Below are positions 44,043 through 52,725 of a DNA stretch of 64,000 nt, piece after piece. Each line of letters begins with the position of its first letter. Position 1 is the first letter of the stretch. The stretch covers positions 97,504-161,503 of the forward strand of contig CAUQXC010000006.1 in NCBI GenBank assembly GCA_963522175.1, given 5' to 3'. The position numbers and the translations under genes are program-made. A model generated the notes under the pieces. That model was given only the letters and a program-made list of their open reading frames with translations, had not been told where the DNA came from and searched no databases. Origin of the DNA: CAKAHY01 sp963522175 (lineage in GTDB: Bacteria; Bacillota; Clostridia; Lachnospirales; Lachnospiraceae).

Positions 44043-44708
44043 TTATTCTTTTTTTATGCTCTGGGCCACCGCTTTTTCCTGATTATCTATATGCATTCCG
44101 ATAATGTCTTTAGCAGCCTTCACATCTCTGTTTTTAATTGCTTCGAGTATCTTGTCGTGCTCTTCCATAAGCGGCTTCCACTGTCTCGGATTTTTAACAT
44201 ACTCAAGCCTGTATCTGTACATCTGCTCTCTCAAGTTGTTAAGAAGCAAAACCAGCTTATCATTGCCTGTTCCCGCAAAAATTATATCGTGAAACGCCTC
44301 ATCCGCACCCGCTATTTCTATAGGCTCAGCCTTACCTACAGCTATTCTGAAGCTGTTTGAAGACACCTCCAAAAGTCTGACCTGCTCTTTAGTCATACGC
44401 TTGCAGGCAAGCTCTATAGCGAGTTCTTCAAGAACCTTTCTTACCTCTAAAACATCTCTTAAGCTTTTTTCCGTTATACCGGCAACCTCAGCTCCCCTTC
44501 TGGGCAACATGATAACCAATCCCTCAAGCTCAAGCTTTCTTATAGCCTCTCTTACCGGTGTTCTGCTCACGCCAAGCTTTTTAGCGAGGTTTACCTCCAT
44601 AAGTCTCTCACCGGGCTTTAGTTCTCCTTTTAATATAGATTGTCTGAGTGTCCTGAATACAACCTCTCTTAACGGTAAATAATTCTCTGCATTTATTAAA
44701 TCCTTCAT
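44043..44708 (-). CDS. GntR-family regulator with FCD domain (FadR-like)
   Basis: 221 residues. The N-terminal winged helix (about 12-75; LPLREVVFRTLRQSILKGEL, then LGVSRTPVREAIRKLELEGL). The all-helical FCD effector domain (about 85-215) has the metal/ligand residues DEAFHDIIF and EHDKILEAI and a final DIIGMHIDNQEK. It lies between ispE (10 bases) and ddl. The ligand is unknown. Two palindromes at the operon's promoter (45710-45733, 45740-45755) are candidate autoregulatory sites. Confidence 0.92.
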   Translation of the reverse strand: MKDLINAENYLPLREVVFRTLRQSILKGELKPGERLMEVNLAKKLGVSRTPVREAIRKLELEGLVIMLPRRGAEVAGITEKSLRDVLEVRKVLEELAIELACKRMTKEQVRLLEVSSNSFRIAVGKAEPIEIAGADEAFHDIIFAGTGNDKLVLLLNNLREQMYRYRLEYVKNPRQWKPLMEEHDKILEAIKNRDVKAAKDIIGMHIDNQEKAVAQSIKKE

Positions 44709-44718
44709 ATCTGACCTC

Positions 44719-45630
44719 CTAATAGTTTACTGTTGTACTGACATATATCTGTGTTGCTAAATTTCTGTAAACGCCGTTTCTGAATTTCTCATAACAAGCC
44801 ATAAGTTCCTCTTCTTTATCAAAAATGCCGAAAACCGTGGGTCCGCTGCCGCTCATAAGGCTCGCCCTTGCATTCTCCTTCATCATGGCTTCCTTTATGT
44901 TCGCTATAACGGGATATTTCTTAACCGTATAAGTTTCCATTACATTTTTTAAGCCCTTGCATACTGCTCTTATATCCTGCTCTTCTATCGCTTTTACTAT
45001 ATTATCTATATCCGGTCTTTCTTCCGCTTTCAGATCTTCCGATTTAAGCCCTTCATAGACTTCTTTTGTGGATACGTTAAGCTCCGGTTTAACAAGTAAA
45101 ATTCCGGTTTCGGGTAAAGCTTTAAGCTTTGTGAGCTTTTCTCCTATTCCTTCGGCAAGAACCGTTCCGCCTACAATGCAGTATGGAACGTCTGCTCCCA
45201 GTTTCAATCCCAAATCCGTAAGTTCATCCTCTTTAAGTCTTAAATCAAGTAAGCTGTTCAAAGCCTTTATGACAGCTGCCGCATCGGCACTTCCGCCCCC
45301 CATACCTGCAGCTATCGGTATGCGCTTGTCTATACGAATGTGAAATCCTTTTTCTATATTAAACAAGTCTTTCATAAGCTTTGCAGCTTTATACGCAATA
45401 TTGTCCTTACCCTCTATACCGCCGTACTCAAGTTTTGATCTCTCGTCGAAAAGGAGCCTTGTTTCTATCCTGATTTCATCTTCCGATAAAACTTTCACCG
45501 AAATATCATCACAGACGGAAACAGTCTGCATTATCATTCTGAGCTCATGATAATTATCCTTCCTCTTTCGCAGAACATCAAGTCCGAGATTGATTTTTCC
45601 ATACGCTTTTAACTCTTTAAAGTCATCCAT
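44719..45630 (-). CDS. ispE: 4-diphosphocytidyl-2-C-methyl-D-erythritol kinase
   Basis: 303 residues from ATG 45630, with AGGGG upstream; the frame is open to 45717 but the family starts near KAYGKINLGLDVLRKR. GHMP kinase of the MEP isoprenoid pathway. The ATP loop PIAAGMGGGSADAAAVI and the C-terminal MSGSGPTVFGIF are complete. First gene of an operon with the FCD regulator, ddl, murI and DUF1934. Isoprenoid carrier supply and peptidoglycan precursors make functional sense together. Confidence 0.94.
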   Translation of the reverse strand: MDDFKELKAYGKINLGLDVLRKRKDNYHELRMIMQTVSVCDDISVKVLSEDEIRIETRLLFDERSKLEYGGIEGKDNIAYKAAKLMKDLFNIEKGFHIRIDKRIPIAAGMGGGSADAAAVIKALNSLLDLRLKEDELTDLGLKLGADVPYCIVGGTVLAEGIGEKLTKLKALPETGILLVKPELNVSTKEVYEGLKSEDLKAEERPDIDNIVKAIEEQDIRAVCKGLKNVMETYTVKKYPVIANIKEAMMKENARASLMSGSGPTVFGIFDKEEELMACYEKFRNGVYRNLATQIYVSTTVNY

Positions 45631-45709
45631 AAGCCTAACCCCTCTTTGTATTGCATACTGCCGGTACTTTGTATACAGGTTCATTATAACCCATTTTGTG
45701 TTTTCCTTC

Positions 45710-45733
45710 AAATACATTTTGCAAAATGTATTT
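45710..45733. promoter_or_regulatory. Perfect 24-bp palindrome downstream of the ispE promoter
   Basis: AAATACATTTTG followed by its exact complement CAAAATGTATTT. It starts about 3 bases after the expected transcription start and is well suited as a roadblock operator. The GntR/FCD protein of the operon is the obvious but unproven candidate ligand. Confidence 0.65.
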
Positions 45734-45739
45734 CATAAG

Positions 45740-45755
45740 GTTATGTTAACCTAAC
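45740..45755. promoter_or_regulatory. Operator-like palindrome over the -10 of the ispE promoter
   Basis: Plus strand GTTATGTTAACCTAAC, overlapping the -10 (45743-45748) in exactly the register seen at 40508-40523. Nested within AGGTTA-3-TAACCT (45738-45752). Confidence 0.6.
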
Positions 45756-45771
45756 CGGCTTATAAATGCAA
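45743..45771 (-). promoter_or_regulatory. Promoter of the ispE-GntR-ddl-murI operon
   Basis: TTGCAT (45766-45771), 17 bases, TAACAT (45743-45748). The weak -10 would fit a regulated promoter. Confidence 0.65.
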
Positions 45772-45797
45772 GTATTTTAACAATTTTAACAATTTTG

Positions 45798-46460
45798 TCA
45801 ATGAATAATTTCGATTTCACAAGCGATTTTCCTTGCTAAAGCCTTTGAAGCTTTATTTTCATCGGCTACCCTTGCATATATCCCTGTGATTTCAAATCTT
45901 TTTTCGGCATAATCCAAAAGCAGTTTGCAGGCTTTGTAGGCATATCCTTTTCTTCTGTACGGTTTATCGATTTCATAACTTATATAAGCCTTCCCGTCTT
46001 CAAAGCTTAAACCCGCCTTACCTATGAGAACCTTATCCGACACTCTTTCAACCGCCCAAACTCCGTCCTCATAAAAATCATACTGTATGTCTACATACGC
46101 CTCATAAGCCTCTTTATCATAAAATATTTCGGTATCTTTCCCGCTGTACTTACTCCTGTCAAATTTTGAAACACAGGAGAAATCTTCTTTGCAAAATTCT
46201 CTGATTATGATATCTTCATCCCTTATAAGCTCTACGGGTAGAGAAAGTTGCCTGTAGGCTACCCTCTTAAGTAAAGCTTCGTCTATGTCATTTTCATCCA
46301 AAACCGCATACCTTGAAAGGCTTATATCCATATCTTTCGATTTTAATACAGCAACAGAAGCCCTTCCGGCAAGCTTGGCTTCCAAAAGGGCTTCTTCCTC
46401 ATCCGATATAAGCACCGGTACATCTTTACCGTTAATATTTATATCCTCGATTTTCTTCAT
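45798..46460 (-). CDS. GNAT-family acetyltransferase
   Basis: 220 residues. An N-terminal extension of about 80 residues of unknown fold precedes the GNAT domain (about 85-220), whose acetyl-CoA loop is DKPYRRKGYAYKACKLLLDY. An IIIREFCKEDF start of the domain and the YARVADENKASKALARK tail are typical. The substrate is unknown. The ATG overlaps the cyclophilin stop (TAATG). Confidence 0.85.
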   Translation of the reverse strand: MKKIEDININGKDVPVLISDEEEALLEAKLAGRASVAVLKSKDMDISLSRYAVLDENDIDEALLKRVAYRQLSLPVELIRDEDIIIREFCKEDFSCVSKFDRSKYSGKDTEIFYDKEAYEAYVDIQYDFYEDGVWAVERVSDKVLIGKAGLSFEDGKAYISYEIDKPYRRKGYAYKACKLLLDYAEKRFEITGIYARVADENKASKALARKIACEIEIIH

Positions 46461-46978
46461 TATGAAATTTCCGGCTCACCGTATTCTTTGCCTTGGGTAT
46501 CGACAGTAATACTCTTAATTTTTTGCTCAACAAGAGGTCTGTCCGCATGATTGGTATCTACACTTGCTATGGCATCAACAGCGTCAAGCCCTTCAATAAC
46601 CTTGCCGAAAGCCGCATACTGTCCGTCAAGGAAAAATCCGTCCGCATGCATTATAAAAAACTGACTGCCTGCCGAATTCGGGTTCGCCGCCCTTGCCATA
46701 GAAATTACGCCTCTTTCATGCTTTACAGGATTATCAAATCCGTTTGAAGCAAACTCGCCTCGTATGCCGTATCCCGGACCGCCCATTCCCGTTCCGTTAG
46801 GGCATCCGCCTTGAATCATAAAGTCAGCTATAACCCTATGGAAAATAAGTCCGTCATAAAAGCCTTTCTTTATGAGACTGATAAAATTTTTTACCGTATT
46901 CGGTGCAACTTCCGGATAAAGCTCCAAAACTATCTTGTTTCCGTTTTCCATATTGATTGTAACTATCGGATTACTCAT
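46460..46978 (-). CDS. ppiB: Cyclophilin-type peptidyl-prolyl isomerase
   Basis: 172 residues, no signal peptide, so cytoplasmic. FHRVIADFMIQGGCPNGTGM with the catalytic Arg, ISMARAANPNSAGSQFFIM and the DGQYAAFGKVIEGLD segment are all canonical. It lies with a GNAT enzyme in a two-gene unit. GAGGTG SD. Confidence 0.95.
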   Translation of the reverse strand: MSNPIVTINMENGNKIVLELYPEVAPNTVKNFISLIKKGFYDGLIFHRVIADFMIQGGCPNGTGMGGPGYGIRGEFASNGFDNPVKHERGVISMARAANPNSAGSQFFIMHADGFFLDGQYAAFGKVIEGLDAVDAIASVDTNHADRPLVEQKIKSITVDTQGKEYGEPEIS

Positions 46979-47198
46979 ATAAACACCTCACATTTTCTTT
47001 TAAATTTAAGCCTACCTTGATGATAGCAGAAAGATTAGGCTCTGTCTACTCATTCATATTTTATTAACAATCGTTTAAAAATCTTTTTACACAAACAACA
47101 AACTCTATCCATTATTTGATTATATACTCTATTACATAGATGAGATACAAACAACAGAGACTCATTTATACTAAATATAAGATTTTTTTCATAATACT

Positions 47199-47225
47199 AG
47201 AGCCGATACGAAACGTATCGGCTCT
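47199..47225. terminator. Hairpin after the Ca2+/Na+ antiporter gene
   Basis: A perfect 12-bp stem AGAGCCGATACG/CGTATCGGCTCT with a three-base loop. No clean T-run on either strand. Otherwise 46979-47278 shows only AT-rich sequence and no gene. Confidence 0.6.
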
Positions 47226-47278
47226 CCTCCCCTTTATAGGAACTTAAAAGCCCTTATAAAGTCATTATCTTTATTTCC

Positions 47279-48202
47279 CTATCGCAAAACTATATACACG
47301 GTATATGCAAGATACATAAGAAGCAGTAAAGCTCCTTCAAGCCTTTTTATCTTTCCGTCATTTCCCGCAAGCCACCATACGACAAGGGTTGAAATCACAA
47401 GAAAAATTACATCATAGAGAGAGAATATATCAACGCTTATAGGCTTTATACTTGCAGACATTCCCAATATAAATATAATATTGAAAATATTTGAACCCAC
47501 GACATTGCCCACAGCTATTCCGCTTTCTCCTTTTTTCGTGGCAACAAAACTTGTAACAAGCTCGGGTAAAGAAGTTCCTATAGCAACTATTGTAAGTCCT
47601 ATAAGACTATCGGATAATCCGAACTCTGAAGCGATAAAAGAGGCACTCTTTACAACTATGTTTCCTCCGAATATTATCGCAACAAGACCGCCAATTATGT
47701 AAGTTGCCGACTGCCACGCAGGCAAAACCTTATAATTATCGGATGCCTGATTTCTGTCCTTTAAGGCTGCACTTATGGTATAAAATAAAAAATATGCAAA
47801 AAGCAAAAGTAATATTATTCCTTCGATTCGATTTATATCGGAACCTATGAAAAGCATTCCACCAAGATCCAAGGTCACAATCACAGAAAAAATATAATCT
47901 CTTTTAAGTATATCCTTATCTACATCAAGGGTTGCAACAAGACCGCAAAGTCCTAAAATAGCAAGTAAGTTAAATATATTTGAACCTATAACATTTCCCA
48001 CCGCTATTCCGTTATTTCCGTTTATGGCTGCCGCAATACTTACAGAAGCCTCCGGCGTGGATGTACCGAAGGCAACAACTGTAAGTCCTATTATCACACC
48101 GGGTATTTTAAGCCGCTTTGCCACACTTGCGGACCCCTCTACGAAGAAATCCGCACCTTTAATGAGAAGGGCAAAGCCTACAATCAACAAAACATATTGC
48201 AT
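47279..48202 (-). CDS. Calcium/sodium antiporter (CaCA family)
   Basis: 307 residues from ATG 48202 (MQYVLLIVGFALLIKGADFF), with AGGGAG upstream; the frame runs further up, into the preceding gene. About ten helices. The two inverted alpha-repeats are obvious: GTSTPEASVSIAAAI with GIAVGNVIGSNIFN, and GTSLPELVTSFVATK with GIAVGNVVGSNIFN, providing the acidic Ca2+ ligands. YrbG-like exchangers expel Ca2+ against Na+ or H+. It is 11 bases after the MBL hydrolase. Confidence 0.94.
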   Translation of the reverse strand: MQYVLLIVGFALLIKGADFFVEGSASVAKRLKIPGVIIGLTVVAFGTSTPEASVSIAAAINGNNGIAVGNVIGSNIFNLLAILGLCGLVATLDVDKDILKRDYIFSVIVTLDLGGMLFIGSDINRIEGIILLLLFAYFLFYTISAALKDRNQASDNYKVLPAWQSATYIIGGLVAIIFGGNIVVKSASFIASEFGLSDSLIGLTIVAIGTSLPELVTSFVATKKGESGIAVGNVVGSNIFNIIFILGMSASIKPISVDIFSLYDVIFLVISTLVVWWLAGNDGKIKRLEGALLLLMYLAYTVYIVLR

Positions 48203-48213
48203 TAAATGTCTCC

Positions 48214-49143
48214 CTACCTGATAACCTGGTCTCCGTCTTTCATAACGTAGTTGCTCTTTACGCCTATATCCTTCATCCACTTTCTTACTTCCGTGGTAAG
48301 ATATTTTCCGCTTGTGTTCTCATACAACCACTGAGGAGCATTCCACATGGCTATGCTCGGGCTTATAGCCTCATAAACTTTTTTACTCACACCGTACTGT
48401 CCGTGATGGGCCATCTGCACTATATCGCTCTTAAGCTCGGACTCCGGTACATCCCTTAAGAGACTGTCACCCGCCTGTTCTCCCATATCTCCGAGGAACA
48501 TAATTCTTTTTCCGCCGACATCCACTCTGTAAGCAACGGAAGAGTTGTTAATCGAATTTACGGTAAACAAGTAAGGTGCATTCATTACATGTATTTTTGC
48601 ATCATCAACCTCAAAAACATCACCGTACTTTATTTTTGAATGTAAAACATCCGGCGGAACGTTCTTCAGCGCTTCGGCAAATTTTTCAACCATATCCGCT
48701 CTGTACGCCTCATTTCTCTTGTACCAGTCCATATCCGTGAGATTATAATAAATTCCGTCTATCTGTATGGCACTGTTCTTATCATTTAAAACATTTATTA
48801 TCGCTCCGACATGGTCTGAGTGCGGATGAGTTAGAAGCCATGCACTTACTCTTCCTCCCTCGGCTCTTAAAAGCTCCTTCAAATGAGCCGCATCTTCTTC
48901 CAAACCGCCGTCAACAACTATTATTTTCCCGCTTTTTGTCTTAATTATATAGCCCATCATCTGGCTTTCCGTATTTGAACGTAACAGAGTAATACTTGCA
49001 CCGCCCAAAATTCCGTAAGACGGTCCTGTATGGATTCTGTTATTATAAGTTACACTGCTTGCATGCGATACAAATCCGCTGTTCAAAACCAAAATTGCAA
49101 ACATCAATAAAAATACCGCAACTGCTTTTACTTTCTTTAACAC
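48214..49143 (-). CDS. Secreted MBL-fold hydrolase (ComEC C-terminal-like)
   Basis: 309 residues. N-terminal signal peptide (AVAVFLLMFAILVLNSGFVSHA). A metallo-beta-lactamase fold follows with the metal motif THPHSDHVGA (HxHxDH), the ADMVEKFAEAL segment, FLGDMGEQ (Asp) and a late MAHHGQYG (His). The closest group is the stand-alone hydrolase like the ComEC C-terminal domain. The substrate is unknown; extracellular nucleic acid or phosphodiester is one possibility. It lies directly after a lipoprotein gene. Confidence 0.85.
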   Translation of the reverse strand: MLKKVKAVAVFLLMFAILVLNSGFVSHASSVTYNNRIHTGPSYGILGGASITLLRSNTESQMMGYIIKTKSGKIIVVDGGLEEDAAHLKELLRAEGGRVSAWLLTHPHSDHVGAIINVLNDKNSAIQIDGIYYNLTDMDWYKRNEAYRADMVEKFAEALKNVPPDVLHSKIKYGDVFEVDDAKIHVMNAPYLFTVNSINNSSVAYRVDVGGKRIMFLGDMGEQAGDSLLRDVPESELKSDIVQMAHHGQYGVSKKVYEAISPSIAMWNAPQWLYENTSGKYLTTEVRKWMKDIGVKSNYVMKDGDQVIR

Positions 49144-49149
49144 CTTTCT

Positions 49150-49749
49150 TTACTCCTTTGCTCTATTCTGGTTAGTAGTTTTTGTCTGAGTTTCTTCTTC
49201 ACCGGCACTATTTTGCGTTTCGGAATTCTCACTGCTCTCTTCAGTCTGAATTATAGGTATTACAGGGTCGTTTGAACCCGGCTCCATATACTGATTTACA
49301 TAATATAAGTCCGGATCCATCATATCGGACTCTTTAAAAATCTCAAGCTCCAGCTTGTATTTGTCCCATAAACCGCCATAGCTTGTCTCACTTGACTTTG
49401 CAAGTGAAAAGTCTTGGGTTGCGACTATATCATTAAAAATTTTAATGAAATCCGTTCCGTAATCAAGAGCTTCCAGTTGACCTATCTCCTCATCCAAAGG
49501 CCAGATAAGTCTTATCGTGTTTTGCTCGGGATATACGGCGAAGTCTACATATCTTCCGTGCGGATAATCCGGGTTATCATTAAGCTGTTCTTCCAAATCA
49601 TCTCTGACCTGATCCCAATCTATCTGCACATTCTCTACCTTTCCCATAATAGGTTTATTCTTTCCGAGAGTACTGTCGGCACAGGCTGTGGTTGTAAGCC
49701 CGATTATACTTATGCCCGCTATCAACAATAAGCTTCTATAATTCAACAT
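49150..49749 (-). CDS. Lipoprotein of unknown function
   Basis: 199 residues. The signal peptide ends in a lipobox-like TTTACAD, making Cys23 the probable lipidated residue. The body is acidic and mixed alpha/beta (VDFAVYPEQNTIRLIWPLDE). The C-terminus is a Glu/Asn/Thr-rich low-complexity tail (SENSETQNSAGEEETQTKTT). No recognised domain. It shares a transcription unit with the secreted MBL-fold hydrolase 6 bases away, so the two may act together at the cell surface. Confidence 0.7.
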   Translation of the reverse strand: MLNYRSLLLIAGISIIGLTTTACADSTLGKNKPIMGKVENVQIDWDQVRDDLEEQLNDNPDYPHGRYVDFAVYPEQNTIRLIWPLDEEIGQLEALDYGTDFIKIFNDIVATQDFSLAKSSETSYGGLWDKYKLELEIFKESDMMDPDLYYVNQYMEPGSNDPVIPIIQTEESSENSETQNSAGEEETQTKTTNQNRAKE

Positions 49750-49870
49750 TTCTTCATCCTCTTTTATTTCTGAATTTTAATAGTAAATTTCATAGGCTCT
49801 AGTATAATAGATAATCATCCTTTTTTGTATAGGCTTTCAGAAAATGTCAGAAATTCTTCACATATTAGAC

Positions 49871-49899
49871 TTGTAAAAAATTTAAATCTGTATTATAGT
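49871..49899 (+). promoter_or_regulatory. Promoter of the BCCT transporter gene
   Basis: TTGTAA (49871-49876), 17 bases, TATAGT (49894-49899), about 70 bases before the GTG start. Confidence 0.65.
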
Positions 49900-49968
49900 G
49901 TTCATGTAAGTTGGATTTTATATTTTTGTGAACGCCATGCTTGTTTTTTGAAAGGAAGTGTTACCCAA

Positions 49969-51513
49969 GTGAATTTATTTAACAAAAAAAATTTTAAAGA
50001 TGTAGATTTGGATATTACCTTAATACCGTTTTTTCTTGTATGCCTGCTTTGCCTTCTGTTTACGATTTTTCCGCATGCGTCTTCCGCTACTCTCGAGGGT
50101 ATAAGAAATTTTATCAATCATAAGTTTCCTGTTTATTACCTTGCTCTGGGGCTCGGTATGTTCCTTGTTTCGCTTTATATGGCTTTCGGAAAATACGGAA
50201 AAATAAAACTCGGAAATATTGATAAGCCTCAATTTCCTTACTTTAAATGGGGTGCAATGATATTTACCTCCGGACTTGCAGCCGATATAATTTTTTATTC
50301 CTTATGCGAATGGATGTTGTATGCAAATGAAGCCCATATTAAGGAGCTTTCCGCCTCTTCGCAAAATCCGCAGGCGGCGCTTTTAAAATGGTCGGGAACC
50401 TATCCCCTCTTTCACTGGGGACTTATTCCATGGAGCTTTTATCTTGTTCTTGGCGTATGCTTCGGCTTCATGATACACAACAGAAGCAGACACAAGCAAA
50501 GATATTCCGAGAGCTGCAGACCTTTACTGGGCTCCCTCATAGACGGCAAAACCGGGAAATTTATAGATATGCTTGCGATTTTTGCACTTATTGCGGGAAC
50601 CGCGACCACTTTTTCCCTTGCCACTCCCTTACTTTCAATGGCTGTAAGTTCAATTTTCGGCATACAAAGCAATGTTTATGTGAGTATTTTCATGCTGGTT
50701 TTAGTATGTCTTATATATACCTACTACTCCTATCTCGGAGTGGAAAAGATTGCCAAGCTGGCATCATACTGTACTTATTTGTTTTTCGCCTTACTTATTT
50801 ATGTGTTTATATTCGGCGGTCAGGAAATTTTTATAATTAAGCAGGCATTTATAAGCCTTGGAAACATGATAGCGAATTTTATTCCCATGTCCGTGTACCT
50901 CTCGCCTCAAAGCGACGGTTTTACACAAAACTGGACTATTTTCTACTGGGCATACTGGACTGTATGGTGTGTAGGAACTCCGTTTTTTATAGGCAGCATA
51001 AGTAAAGGACGCACCGTGAAACAAACTATACTGGGTGCTTATGCCTTCGGTATAGCCGGAACCTATGTGTCCTTTATAATACTCGGAAACTACGGACTCA
51101 GTCTGGATTTCAACTCAAAGCTCAGCTTAATTGAACTTTACGGTAAGGGTGCCGATATCTATGAGCTGATTATGCAAATACTTTCATCCTTGCCATTTCC
51201 TAAGCTCACCTTGACTTTACTGGTTTTAACAATGGTAACCTTTTATGCTACAAGCTTCGATTCCCTGAGTGTAATCGCCGCTTCCTATTCCTGTAAAAAC
51301 CTGAAATCGGATGAAGAACCCGGCAAAAAAATCAAGCTTTTTTGGTCGATATTGCTTATATTGCTGCCCATAGCTTTGTTGTTTTCAAAAAATTCAATGT
51401 CGAACTTACAGACGGTTTCAATAATAGCCGCTTTCCCCATAGGTATCATTATTGTTATTATTATTATCAGCTTTTTTAAAGATGCAAATACCTATTTAAA
51501 GGAAAAACATTAA
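49969..51513 (+). CDS. BCCT-family (betaine/carnitine/choline) transporter
   Basis: 514 residues from GTG 49969 with AAAGGAAG upstream; the frame is open back to 49825 but the promoter lies inside that part, which rules out an earlier start. Twelve helices. WAYWTVWCVGTPFFIGSISK and GRTVKQ match the BCCT signature region, and FHWGLIPWSFYLVLG helix 4 is typical. Substrates in this family are quaternary ammonium compounds. This is relevant because the window also encodes LicD and choline-binding-type proteins, so choline import is an attractive but unproven role. Confidence 0.85.
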   Translation: MNLFNKKNFKDVDLDITLIPFFLVCLLCLLFTIFPHASSATLEGIRNFINHKFPVYYLALGLGMFLVSLYMAFGKYGKIKLGNIDKPQFPYFKWGAMIFTSGLAADIIFYSLCEWMLYANEAHIKELSASSQNPQAALLKWSGTYPLFHWGLIPWSFYLVLGVCFGFMIHNRSRHKQRYSESCRPLLGSLIDGKTGKFIDMLAIFALIAGTATTFSLATPLLSMAVSSIFGIQSNVYVSIFMLVLVCLIYTYYSYLGVEKIAKLASYCTYLFFALLIYVFIFGGQEIFIIKQAFISLGNMIANFIPMSVYLSPQSDGFTQNWTIFYWAYWTVWCVGTPFFIGSISKGRTVKQTILGAYAFGIAGTYVSFIILGNYGLSLDFNSKLSLIELYGKGADIYELIMQILSSLPFPKLTLTLLVLTMVTFYATSFDSLSVIAASYSCKNLKSDEEPGKKIKLFWSILLILLPIALLFSKNSMSNLQTVSIIAAFPIGIIIVIIIISFFKDANTYLKEKH

Positions 51514-51527
51514 GAATTTAATAAAGA

Positions 51528-51749
51528 TTATCCGAAACTTTCATCATCGAAAAAATCACGTAGACTCATGTTAAAAACCGAAGCGATTTTTTCGATGTTT
51601 TCTATTTTAGGATTTTTAGAACTGCCGCTTGCGATGCTCCTTATAGTAGATGTAGGCACACCGCTGAGCTTTGATAGCTCATAGAAAGTTTTATCATTTT
51701 TTATTGCCAACTCAAAAATACGTTTGCTTAAAGCATTGCTTAGTTTCAT
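51528..51749 (-). CDS. Small XRE-type helix-turn-helix protein
   Basis: 73 residues from ATG 51749 (GGGGGGAG SD); the frame extends to 51767. A single HTH fills the protein: YELSKLSGVPTSTIRSIASG with a C-terminal FNMSLRDFFDDESFG. It lies 28 bases after the last gene of the polysaccharide operon, so it may be cotranscribed or control it. No target is known. Confidence 0.82.
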   Translation of the reverse strand: MKLSNALSKRIFELAIKNDKTFYELSKLSGVPTSTIRSIASGSSKNPKIENIEKIASVFNMSLRDFFDDESFG

Positions 51750-51777
51750 ACTCCCCCCTAACCCCATGGGGAAAGGG

Positions 51778-52725
51778 CTATTTATCTTTGATCTCGTCTA
51801 AATTTATTTCTTCATCAACAATGTATATAGGTCTGTTTTTAAGCTCCAAAAACAGTATGGATATATATTCTCCTATGATTCCCACGACAAAAAACAGCAT
51901 GGCAAACATAAAACATATCAGCACGATAATTGTGGCGTACCCGTTGGGAGTTCCCACTCTCGCCCAAGTAATTACAGTGTATAAAGCCATTATAACACCC
52001 AGCAATATGGAAAACGAACCCGCATAGAGCCCAAGCTTTAAAGGCATATCCGAAAAACACATTATAGTATCCATGGAAAACCTGAAAAGCTTTGATATGG
52101 AATACTTACTTTCTCCGGCAAACCTCTTGGCTGCCACATATCTTATACTTGTTTTTTTAAAGCCTATATCCTGTACATATCCACGTAAGAATCTGACCTT
52201 TTCTCTGTAATCCTGTCGTAAAACCTTAGCCGCTTTTTTAGAAACGGCAAAGAAATCCGAAGCGTTTTTTTCCAATTTGGTTTTTCCCAGTACATTTATA
52301 ACGGAATAAAATATATTTGATGTTATATTTTTTATAATCCCGGCATCCTTATTAGTATCCCTTACCATGGTAACCACTTCAAAGCCCGAATTAAATTTCT
52401 CCGCTATATCACCCAAAAGCTCGGGCGGATGCTGCAAATCGGCATCCATACAAACTATAATATCACCTGTCGCATAGTCTATACCTGCTATCATAGCCGC
52501 CTCATGCCCGAAATTTCTTGAAAACATAAGTGCCTTTACTTTTTTATTCTCATCCGTAAAGTTCCTTATTATATCCGCACTTTTATCAACACTTCCGTCG
52601 TTGACAAATATGAGCTCATAATCCGCATCCAGCTTAGCCAGACAAGCCGTACATTTTTCGTAAAAACCCGCCAGCGAAGCCTCTTCATTATATACGGAAA
52701 CCACTATAGAAAGCTTCTTATTCAT
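51778..52725 (-). CDS. Family 2 glycosyltransferase, GtrB/DPM1-like
   Basis: 315 residues. GT-A domain with VSVYNEEASLAGFYEK, the metal site DADLQHPPELLGDI and the interface RGYVQDIGFKKT. Two C-terminal helices (LGLYAGSFSILLGVIMALYT; IIVLICFMFAMLFFVVGII) anchor it. Such enzymes load a sugar onto undecaprenyl phosphate, which a GT-C membrane transferase then uses outside the membrane. Three large membrane proteins of that possible type lie upstream in the operon. Overlaps licD by 8 bases. Confidence 0.88.
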   Translation of the reverse strand: MNKKLSIVVSVYNEEASLAGFYEKCTACLAKLDADYELIFVNDGSVDKSADIIRNFTDENKKVKALMFSRNFGHEAAMIAGIDYATGDIIVCMDADLQHPPELLGDIAEKFNSGFEVVTMVRDTNKDAGIIKNITSNIFYSVINVLGKTKLEKNASDFFAVSKKAAKVLRQDYREKVRFLRGYVQDIGFKKTSIRYVAAKRFAGESKYSISKLFRFSMDTIMCFSDMPLKLGLYAGSFSILLGVIMALYTVITWARVGTPNGYATIIVLICFMFAMLFFVVGIIGEYISILFLELKNRPIYIVDEEINLDEIKDK

